Source of the DNA: Rattus norvegicus
Taxonomy: Eukaryota; Chordata; Mammalia; Rodentia; Muridae
Direction of reading: 5' to 3'
Length of the DNA stretch: 64,000 nt
Assembly: GCF_036323735.1 (NCBI RefSeq)
Contig: NC_086027.1
Location: forward strand, 91,334,662 to 91,398,661
Shown: piece by piece, positions 48,486 through 60,200 of the stretch
Numbering within the stretch: the stretch's first letter is position 1
How the letters are laid out: each line of letters begins with the position of its first letter
Notes under the pieces: generated by a model
What the model was told of the DNA's origin: nothing
The model's database searches: none
What the model saw: the letters and a program-made list of their open reading frames with translations, nothing else
Made by a program: the position numbers and the translations under genes

Positions 48486-50860
48486 GCATGCATGTATCCA
48501 TGCATACACATGCACACTTTTAAAACACAGAGTATGGGCTGAGACTGAATTTTCTACTATTTTCAGTGATTGGGCTTGGATTTCCCTTTATTTCATTAGT
48601 AAACGATTTCGGACATGGGAAACCTACAGGTGGATTATCTGAGAACCTGTTTTTTACACAATGTTTTTATGTAGTCAGACCAGGCTGGCCTGGAACTCAC
48701 AGAGATCCACCTGCCTCCGCCCCCCAAGTACTGGGACTAAGGTGTGTACCACCAAGGCCCAGCAAGGACTCCTCTCTTGTTTTATTCTCCATACTTTGCT
48801 CGCTTGCTTTCAACACGTCTTTAGGAATGCTGGTTGCAATTACAATTGTCCTCACTGTGGTGCTTCCCATGGATCACACAGTGTGCAAACATTCCATAAA
48901 GCCAACGCAGAAAACACCTGCTATGTCACGATATCTTATTTTCAGGCATAGCTAAAAATACTCCAAAGGAGTGGCTGGCCAACGGCAAAACTCAGAGACC
49001 ATTAAAAACTTGACAAAACATTTTCAGATTTATAAGCTTCCGTTCTACGTGATATTTTCTGCATGAGAAGATTTACAGCAGGGGGGAGTAAATCCTGAAA
49101 ACCTGTCTACTTTTCTGCCCTCTACATAACACAAAACAGCTCCCATGGAGGGAGGGGCTGGAGTGGGAGAAGAGACAGCCTTGAATATGGCCTTGCACCC
49201 AGGAATTCCACCTCAGAAAGGAATGGCTCACTTTGGCCTTGATGGTCCAATCTCAGAAGTCTCTGTAACAGCCTTTCCAAAAGAAAAGAACAAAGAAAAA
49301 AGAAGAAGAAAAAACCCCTGAAACTGTGGAATGATGAAAATGGCTTTTGAACGATGGTGCTTTCACAGCAAGGAGCTTAGTTAAAATATTCTCCATTTAA
49401 GGTTATTCTCTATAAAAAAAAAAATGGGGCCTCAGACCAAGATTCATTGTGTGCTGGAAGCAAGATTGTCTCTGGTGCAGGCAGCCCTCACTCTGTTGTT
49501 TATTTACCGGAATGTGTCTGGCACATTGTGTTAGGAAGTGCTTCTTCAGCACAGAATCTCCAGTCTCCTTTGCTATTGTAACTCTGGCGTTCTTCCTTAT
49601 CAGACCTCAGCAGCTGCTTGGCTAACGTGGGTCTTTTACAGGCCCACAGTACTTTTCCCACGAAGGAGAACCCTGGCAGGATCCTGTTGAATCATTGATT
49701 GTGAATCAATATACCTGGGAGGAGGATACGGGGTGGGCTGTTTGAGACCGTCTTCCTTGCAGCAAGCCCCCAGGTTGACACTAAGTCTCTGCTCAGTGGT
49801 CCCTAATCCCACTCAGAGTAGCAAAGGTTTCCATGCAGATTTATCTGTCCCTTCCTATTGTCTCTTGATTAGAAGCAGCAAGTGATCAAATCTTATTAAC
49901 CACAAAACAATCACAAAAGCAAAACTGTTCACACGGAGATAAGACTGGGTACAAAGGGTTTTTACGGGACTGATTCTTTCTCTTTCCACTTGGATCTAGG
50001 GCTCCCCAGGACTTCCAGGACTCACTGGCCCCAAAGGCATCAGGGTTAGTAGTTCAACCCATCCATTCCGATTGTTGGCTGAACGTTCTTCTTCTAACGG
50101 TAAACATTATTCAAATGTCAGGGAAGAGTGAGCGCATCGTGTTCAGCTCCGTAGATAGAGTTTGAGAACAGCAAAGCTAACCCACTGGGTCATGGTCACA
50201 ATAATGGCCACTACCTTAGAGACACATGTGAACTGATGGGGGAAGGGTGCAGAGAACTGTGAGGAGAAGAGGGTGCTGTTCCTGATCGATGTGGGAGAAC
50301 TTAGGAATTAAGGTAAGTATGCCAGCCATGATGGTAGCATCCCAACCCTCTAGTGACAAGGCAGGAGGACTGAGAGTTAGGGACAGCATGACTCCAAGGA
50401 AGGAAGGGAAGAAGGAAGGAAGGAAGGAAGGAAGGAAGGAAGGAAGGAAGGAAGGAAGGAGGGAGGGAGGGAGGGAGGGATGTATATAATATATATAGAG
50501 AGAGATAGATATAGATATTTGTCCCCATGCTTTTTACAGAAGACATAAACATTTTACTACATGCAAAATATACAGTAAAAATGAATTTCAGCCAGGTGTG
50601 GTGACTCACACCTACAACCTCAGCACTCAAGAGGCTGAGGCAGGAGGATTGCTATAAGCTTAAAGTTGGGCGCCTAGTGATAGTCCCAGACTAGCCCTGG
50701 TTATATAGAGTGAGACCTTTTCTGAAAGAACAAATAATAAAGAATCCCCCACAACCAAAGAAACCCCCTTTCAAAAAGTTCTATAAAGTAAAACTTTTCT
50801 CAGGAGAAAGTGCTTGAGGTGCTAGTCTGATTACCTGAGTGCAATTTGAGGGAGGAACCG

Positions 50861-50909
<49 letters not shown>

Positions 50910-51357
50910 CCTGACTGACAGATACCACACATATGTGCACACACAGAGACACACCTAGAGACAAACACACAGACATACACACTCACCAATTCTAGAAATA
51001 GAAGGTAGGGGCATAAAAGCCAGCCTGAGATATGAACATAGTGCGTTCGAGACCAGCCTAGGCACGTACAGAGCAAGGCTGGCTGTCATGAAACAAAACA
51101 AAAATTTTTTAAAGTTTTGTAAAGGTAAGATGTACAAGATTTGTCTAGCCATTTTGTTTCTTTTTCTAATCATTTTTCTATATGCAGTCCATACTTGCTA
51201 ACAAATGATTACTGACATAGCAAATCATTTTATATTTATAGGATGAACATTTTAATTGTTTTCTCTTTCTACCCCCTTCTTATTTTGCTTACATTTAGGG
51301 AATAACTGGATTACCAGGGTTTGCAGGTCCTCCTGGACTTCCAGTAAGTGATGAGAA

Positions 51358-51390
<33 letters not shown>

Positions 51391-54230
51391 TTTGTGTACC
51401 TGTGTGTGTGTAAGTGGGTCTGTGTATGTCTCTGTCTGTGTGTCTCTGTGTGTGCATGTCTATGTATGCATGTGTGTATATGTGTCTGTCTGTATGTAGT
51501 ATTATGTATGTGTAATTGTGAATGTATATGTGTATGTATGCATGTATGTGTATGTGAGTATACATGTATATGCATTTGTGTGTGTTTGTATGTGTGCAAT
51601 GTGTGTGTATAATATATGTGTGTATGTAAACATTTGTATGTATATATATGTATGTGTGTGTGATGTGTGTGTATAATGTGTGTGTATAATGTGTGTGTGT
51701 GTGTGTATTCTCACTCACATGCTCATTTAATAAAGACATTAAAATAGTCACCCAAGGAAACAGTCTTGACACACTCTTTACAAGAAAAAGCTACACTGGT
51801 CATGGCAGAGTATGGCTTTGTGTGATATCTGGGCAGACTGAGTAGAAACAATAGTACAAAGAACAAGCCTGTTAGTGGCATAGAACAAAAACATCCCTCA
51901 CCGGTGTGTCTGTCTCTCCAGCCCTGCCCACCAATCCCTCACTCAGAAGAGTATGGCATGCAATTCTGTTTCCTGTTTTATCTAAAATATCCACATCTTA
52001 GCCAACAATCTGTACCATAGCTAATATGTTTTATTTGCTATGATATTTAAGCTATATCTAAAAGTCTATGATTTAAACTTGTATCTTAGCTAATATGTTT
52101 TATTTGCTATGATATTTAAGCTATATCTAAAAGTCTATGGTTTAAACTTGTGTGAGCATTTCTAGCCTACAGCTGTTTCAAATCATGCACCATTTCCCTT
52201 GATCCTGACGTTTTTGCTGGATCCTGGACCTTGTGATGCTACCTCTGTCTTTGTCAGTGACTCTTCCTCTTTTTCTAGGGCATCCCAGGCTACCCTGGGC
52301 CTCCTGGGCTGGCTGGTTTACCAGGATGCAATGGCTCTAAGGTATGTACTGCCTGCCCGGAGGATTAGTGAGAGTCTTGCTGAAAGAACAAGTCAAATTG
52401 GAGCTGCACTGAGATGGAAGTCGACTTTCCCAAAACATTCTTTTAGTCAGGACCCACAGCATGATTTTGAGTAGAAATTACTTCCTTTCCCCTTCCGTAC
52501 AGTTTTAGGGGAGTTTCCCAACAGTTCCCACAGACTCTCAACTGCTTCCATCAGGGGTCGTAGATATCAAAATCAGAGACTAAAGCTTTGAGTACAAAGT
52601 TAGTGTCTAGAAAGGAAAATCTGAGATTGCAGGGCCCACTCGCTACTTTTTTTGTCCTAACTGAGCCCTCCTTTCCCCTAGAACATGGGCCACGAGAGAA
52701 CTAATTACCAAGAAGCAGCAATTAAAAAGTTCTTGGCACAATTAGGTGGCCATTTATGCACAATTTGAGAAGCGGTAGACCCCAATCTTATTCGCAATTA
52801 AGATAACGGGTTTCTGGCCCTCTGCCTTCTGATCAGTAGCCATGAGGAACTTGAACTGGTTTGCCTAGATTTGTCACTGCAGGGTTGGGGGAAGAGACAG
52901 GGATAGCTATGAGCTATTCTAGCACAACTAAGAATTCTGACAAACTTCCCATGTCTTCTAGGGTGAACAAGGATTCCCAGGCATTCCTGGCACACCAGGC
53001 TATGCAGGGCTCCCAGTAAGTTTGCCTCTCTAACTCCATTTCACAGACATAAATTATGAATGAAAGCTGTCCATTCTATATTCTATGAACAATATCTCTC
53101 AGGAGACTGAAAAGAAAAAAGAAACAAACAAACAAACAAAGGGGGAGAGGAAAAATGAATTATAAGGTCAGTTTAGAAATTAAGACTTTGTCTTACTTTT
53201 GACATATTCACGTAAAGATGTATATTAGGCATACCGACTGGAAGTGACGATATGAGGTCAAGAATCTAGCAGTTCAGAGCGAGAGCAAGAAAACAGGGAT
53301 TTAAATGTCAGACTTTATTCAAGCATGTAACTTCTAAGTCAAGGCAAATGAACAGAGAAAGGAGAGAAGGCCCTAACAGCAGAGAGAAACCAGTAAGAGT
53401 ATGGAAGCCCTGAGGAAGATTTACTTCAAGGAAAAATGGGACAGCCCGATGCTGCCAAAAAGTCTAATAATACTAGGAATGGGGTCTTGTTTTTAGCAAC
53501 ATGAAGAGGTTGCTGACCTTGGAAAGCAATGTTTCCATGGTAGGAAGGAACAGGGAGGCATATCTGGAGCTGAGAAATAAGTGGGAGAACAGGATGCAAA
53601 TTTGCAGGCAGGATGAGAGAGAGGTTGGTTGTGTTGGATGAAGGCGGATGATGAAGAAACCATGACATTGTGGAGACAAGGTCAAGTGTATGGATTTGTT
53701 CAGCTTCCAGTGGTTAATATGTAGCCTCTTTCCTAGGGTCCTGATGGCTTAAAAGGACAAAAGGTGAGTCCTTTGTCAACTACTATGATGGGAGTTCTCT
53801 AACCATACATATAAAAAAGGACTCCAATTAATTAATCAAATATAAACATTTCAAACAGACATCATAAACCAGGCCTTGGTATTAATAATTCAGATGCTAT
53901 AGAAATTAAAACACAGCACTTTCTCCTCTGGCTGTTGTCATAGATGGGTCTGTGGGTCAATTACATCATCTTTTAAGGAAGGAGGATCTAGCGGAAGGAA
54001 GCTGATCTCATGTTCCAGACTCCATGTTCTTGGGTCAAGAATTGCTGCCAATTCAGGTGTCTTGGGAAATGATCTATTATTCCTAATTCTTCCCTCCCAT
54101 CACAATAAATTGTTAGTTTTAAAAATTAGTACAAGAGAGAGGGGAGGGGCTTCTGAAGCCCCACTTCTAACTGAGGTAAGCTAATGGTTGTTGAGGAAGG
54201 AGAGACATTTTCTTCGGTAGGAGTTCATGC

Positions 54231-54268
<38 letters not shown>

Positions 54269-57200
54269 CGCACACACGCACACACGCACACACACACACA
54301 GGGAAAAGAAGAGAAAGACATGAAAGTATGGGAGCCCTATGATCTGTAGGGTGTGAGAGAGATGGGATAATGAGGAGTAAATATGAATTGTATATGCATT
54401 ATTTATACAAGTACATAAATGCCATAAAGAAGCACATTATGTATAATTTATACGTTTTAAAGTCTTTTTTTAATTCTTTGAAATGGAACAATTGCACATT
54501 TTTAAGACACTTCTCCAAGCGCATACCTCCCAAACCCTCTCATTTTTAAGGAAGTTTGACCTTCAATAACGTTTATGGGGGGTTTTGAAACTATAAAGTT
54601 AATTGGTATTGATGACTGTCTCTGCCTTTAAGGGCAAGCCTGCTCAAGGAGAAGACGGAGAATTCAATGGAAAAGGTGACCCTGGTCCTCCGGGGGCTCC
54701 AGGCTTCCAGGTACAACACTCCCAGAAGGAGTGTTCAGTCATCTTCCTCTTCATCCTCAAATTCTCTCTCCCTCTTCCTTTCTTCCCTTCCACCCTCTTT
54801 CTTGCCTGCCTGTTTTTCTTTTTGTCCTCTTCTCTCCCAATCCATACTCTCACCTCAGCTGTTATTCTAACATTACCTTGACCTCATTAGGAGAAGGAAC
54901 ATGTTGTTTTGCAGAAATGACATTGTGTTTGTCTTTTAATCCCTTCTTAAGTCTCTGTCACTCAGCTCCCGAGCCTAAGAATCTTCAGAAAAAGAGTTCT
55001 ACTTGCCCTGTATTCACTGAAACCAAGGACGGGCGTACACCATGCATTGACTACCATTTAAAACTGGATGGTTAAAGAACACCCTGGTTTCAATACGCGT
55101 TATTTTTAAGAGCTCTGTTGAAGCGTAGCTCCCTCCCCTTGAACACTGCATGGTTTGCTTCACTAGTTCATCTGTAGCTAGCCTGGAGGTATTCAATACC
55201 AGATCCAGTGAGACACAGCTATTTGGGGGTCATGTGTATTTCATGATTCAGAAGAGCCCTTAGATAGATATAGGCTATAATTGCTAAATTTCAGGCCAAT
55301 TAGCCAGAAGTAACTTAACATAGCTCAGAATTAATGGTGGAAATCTCTGAGAAGAAGAGATTTGCTTCAGTGAATCAGTTTGAGTTGAAGCAGGGGATGT
55401 GCTCACATGGTGACTGGGGCTAACTGAGGGTGAACCGTGACTTCTGACTAGGAGTAGAACAGTCATAGGAATGTGGCTAGGGGCTGGAATAGGCTTCTGA
55501 GAGAGGCAATGGAAAGGGATGGCTCTTGATCCTTTGCTTAGGAATCAATCATTGCGGAAAGGAAAGTAGTGACCAGAAACATGGGTGGCTCCTGTGCACT
55601 CTATACTGGACAGTGGGTGGCCGAAGACATTGCAATGCATTTATGTAAGGAAGGTTTCTTAAATGCCAGTTGTATGGAGGGATTATTTCTAGGCGCTAGG
55701 GTCTAGATCAGCCAAAATACCAGTTCTGAAACTTCTTGTCCTCTCTACATTCTAATGAGAAGACAGAAGCAACATCAATCAATAACTAACTATACCATGT
55801 GTTACACGGTAATAGTAATGAATGCTGATCAGAAAAATAAGTCAAGGAAGTGGGGTAGAAATATCAACCAGGAAGAAAACCTTTGGATAGACTGAGAGGG
55901 AGCCCAGGGTTCCAGTGGCACAGTCGGCTAGCTGGAGGCACTGGTCCATCAGAGAGGGCATCCTTCTGAGAAGGTCAGCCACAGAGATAGGAAGGGGGAA
56001 GAAGTAGGTCATATAGGTAGAAGGAAAACTAGGCAAGAGAGCTGCAGGTGGGGACAGCTCTAAAGGAGGAGAAGAAACACAACTGCCCAAATACAGAGAG
56101 GGAGGGAAAGACAGGGAGGAGATAGAGAAAAGAGAGAGGAAAGAAAAACCCTGGAAATTGAATTGCCCAAATCAGGAAGCATCCCTGGCCATGCCCATGT
56201 ATGCAGTAGCCTCAGATGTTTTAGGCATTTGTATCCTACAGTAATGTGTTTGGAACTCACTGTAGTCGTTTGCAGTCACTTAGAGGGGAGGCAGTATGCT
56301 CTTGTGATTTCCTTAATACATCACTATGTCTGACTTTGGCATTAACTGGCAAGTGCATTAAACTCCCTCTTTTTCCTTTTTTCTAACTTCAAGGGTTTAC
56401 CAGGACCCCCAGGTTTCCCAGGGCCTGCCGGCCCACCAGGGCCCCCAGGATTTTTTGTGAGTATGAAGTCAAGGCAGCTATGCGCATCGGTGATAGCCCA
56501 TGTTTTAGAGCATTCTCTGGCTGGCTGAGATTCCTGCTGTAACTTTTATTTATGGCCTTTTCTAGGGTTTCCCAGGAGCGATGGGACCCAGAGGACCCAA
56601 AGTAAGTCTAACTTCCTAATTTGTAATAGTCAGAGCGCCGTAGCCAGTCCAAAAGCCTAGCTTACTTCTTTGAGCAGACCACTGTGGGTACCTCCCAGGG
56701 GATACAGGAGTACCTGCAGGAAAGGGGTCAGGGCCAGCAGTAACTTAATCCATGACTCAGAACAACAGAAGAAAGCAGGAGTTTCTAACATATTGGTTTC
56801 CATTTCTAGTAACCCTGCCTCATCACATCAATTCTTACAGTGGGCTGCTTTGCAAAATCCACATGACCTATGTGGCTAGATAAAAGCCAAGTCCATTTGG
56901 CCTTCAATCTGGGTGCTTTGGGTGTTTCTATTCAAAATTCAAGCTGTAGTTTCAGGATAAAAATATTGAGTGGAGCTGAGCCTCACCAAGGAACTATTAC
57001 TAAGCACAGTGGTTCTAACTAATATTGCTGACCTAATGAACTGGACACTTCCCAGTGGGCTTTCACGATTACTACTTCATCGTTAGATGCACACAAGCAG
57101 TCTCTCTGTCTCTCTCCCTTGTATTCCACTTTTGGCTTTTCTGACGTTAATTTCAGAAGCTTGACATTCAGTTACTCACCTCTCTTATTTTTAGTGTGAC

Positions 57201-60200
57201 AAATTAGAGCATCAGAAAGCGAAGTGACACAGGAAGTTAGGTAGCCAGGAGTTAAGGGCTCACCAGGAAGTAGCCAGCCAAGGAGATCAAAACCAGACAG
57301 TAGCTTAATTGGGAAAATTCTCTCTGGGTGGCTTCCATTCCTCGTCCCCAACTCTTGTGTCATCCATTGTCCTCAGTGAGTCTTCTGTTTCCTGTATCTT
57401 GAAACCACCACATTTAACAGAAACACATTGCTAGTGTGTAAAAATAGCAGCATAACTTCATAATTTCAAAACTAAGATGAAACTGTAAGTCTTCCCTTAC
57501 AAGGACTAGAATTTTAGTGAGCTTCAGTTATTCATATTTATTTTTAAACATAGTGGCTATATATATAAAGGGGTGCAGTAAAGAAATTGCCAACAAGGCT
57601 GCTCCATTATTAGGGGGCATATTTATTCTGCATAACAGAGAAAATTTATCCAGAGGCGTCTGAAATAATCCAGAGTGGAGGAAAAAGGACTGCAGGCTAG
57701 AGAGCTCTGGAGAGATTATGGATACAGTAAGACAGCAGGAGATAGATGGAAGGGTCTGAGGGAGGGAGAGAGGGAGGGAGGGAGGGAGGGAGGGAGGGAG
57801 GAAAGGGGGGAAGGAAGGAGATTAAGTGGGGACACAAAAAATCGGTAAGTCTATAGCTCTGTGATTGTGGTTGTGCCTTTGTTTCTGGGAAAGACATCTT
57901 CCTGATCCTTTCTTTCTTTTACAAGGGAGGGAGATAGGAGGGAGGGATAGAGGGAGGAGGGAGGGGCACAGGACACTTTGTCTTTATAGAAAGAACAGGC
58001 ATTTGGGAGGAGGGAAGTCTGGGGAGGTGAGAAGGGCCAGAGCTATTGTAGGACTTTGAAATAGCAAGTACTTATGAGGAGGGACTGAGGGAGCCTGAGG
58101 CATGGCTGATATGAAACCAGGGCTGCATGTCAATGAAGCCACATGTCCCTGCTGGGGAAGTGACTCCTTTGGGGGACATTCTCGGCTACCTGAGGGATGT
58201 TGGCTTCTGTAGTCCAGCTTGAACTCATTTTTAGACATAGGGACTTCCTGAGACCTAACAATGGCATCTCATGTTTTCTAACAGGGTCGCATGGGCGATA
58301 GCACGATAGGACAAGAAGGAGAAAAGGTATGTTCTAGTGGGCCAGAAGGTGCGAGCCTCCCCCACAATGCATTTGGTCTGCTGTGTGTGAGGCAGAAGAG
58401 AAAACAGACCTTTGAGGGGGAGGGGCTGATGTGCTGATGAGGCTGGGGCTGCTACTGGGGACCTCTCATTCTCTACTGGGCTTGTCTTTAGGGTGTGAAA
58501 GGATTAACAGGACCTCCTGGGCTGCCAGGACCAGTGATTTTTACACTCCGACACCCATACAGAAAATCGGTAAGTCTGTAGCTCTGGGATTCTGGCTGTC
58601 TGTGCCTTTGTTTCTGGGAAAGACATCTTGCTGATCCTTTCTTTTCTTTTACAAGCTCCATCATGAGCCTTCTTGATCCCTGTTTCCCACTCCTGGCTGG
58701 GAGAAGGATTAAACCATGTAGATTGATTCCTCCCACTTCCTTTGGGGTGAAGGGAGGATAGAAAGCTTAAATGAGGAAGCCAAGACTGGTGGCTACAAGG
58801 CACAGGCCTGATGTCATTCACCACTCTTCTCTCCTGTTCCCTCTCATTGTCCCTTGTGTGGAATGTGTGGCTTTGACCCAATAGGATGGCAATGGCCTAT
58901 CGACAGAGTAGAAGAGCACTGCAATCTAATGGGACCCTTGGCATGGCCACTGTAGCCTCAAGGACACACAGTCTTCACCAAGACCACTACTCCATGTCAT
59001 TTTTGACATGAACTGCATTTTGTTTCTATAGCAAGATGGCCAAGAGGACCAGGATATGGAGTTGCTGAGCACTTGGGAAATGAATACACAGTGCCACACA
59101 CCAATTCAGCCATTAGCCTGCACTTGGAAAGTCTGGGAGGGGAAATAAAGAATTCAAATAGTATCAAATTAACAGAGAATTATACTTAATTACTTCAGAT
59201 GATAATTTAGCTGCAACATGATTTAAATATAAAATATGCTCTTTCAAAAGTATACCCCATGGGTTTTAATTATAACTAGCCTTTAACAATTTTTGTAGCA
59301 TAATATACAAACCATAATACTCTCTCATTTATGATCAACTCGGTGGCTTTTCAATGTTCAGTGAGTTGGACAACCGTTACCTCTGAAAACCTTAGAATAC
59401 TATCTTTATTCTAAGAAGAAGCCCTACAACCACTGTCCACCTGCACATAGTCTAAATGACCAAAACAAAACTCAGTGGAGTTCAGAGAAAGCACGGTGGA
59501 ATATAATATGGAAAAAAAATCACATCGAAGACTGGGAAAATGGCCTGAGGAAAATAAGTGAATTCTTCAGAGACCATTAGCAAAAAGTAAATCAGTGAGA
59601 TCTAAAGCATCATTGTCTAAAAAGAATTGAATACATTTTCATGTTTACAAAAATTTATATATTAAATATTTGACCTGGGAAAAATAAGCTGGAAAAACTA
59701 GGGTCCTCAAAAGAATACAGATACTGGGGGAGGTGGGAGGTGACCAACTAAATGGGACAGTGGCTCACATAAGCCTGTGTCAATTCATCATGAGGGTGCC
59801 TGAACAGGAAGGTGTTATTCCAATCAAGGCAATTTTAATTTTTAGGCATGAATGTGTCTATACTAGAAATTTCTATACTAGAAATGAATGTTCTATAATA
59901 GAAAGCTGGTTCGGTAGGTAAATAAATATAATAATGTAATTTGATCCAAAGGACACTTTTTTTTTTTTGCATTCTCAGCCCACACTTTATTGTTAAAAGC
60001 ATGCACAGAGGTACAGAGATCCAATTCTCATAACAGTTCCTTTCCCAGGGGATCAAACTTCTTCCCTGCTCCCCAAAATGCGTAGATTAAGAAGCCGCCT
60101 TTGGGGGTTCAGGATTTAGCTCAGTGGTAGAGCGCTTGCCTAGCAAGCACAAGGCCCTGGGTTCGGTCCCAGCTCTAGAAAAAAAGAAAAGAAAAAAAAA

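Larger units (their letters stand above)
46395..49999 (+). other. Col4a3: Col4a3 intron 3
   Basis: 3605 bp. The only recognisable elements are a B3 SINE with a (CA)n tail at 48181-48490 and a truncated B1 at 48655-48775. In the rest I see unique sequence with no supported gene; the ORFs at 46768-47211 and 47621-48113 are not coding by any recognisable similarity. Confidence 0.85.

Noticed and set aside
56602..58284. Introns 9 and 11 have the same length (1683 bp), suggesting duplication
   Set aside because: Their sequences show no similarity by eye; I treat the equal length as coincidence.
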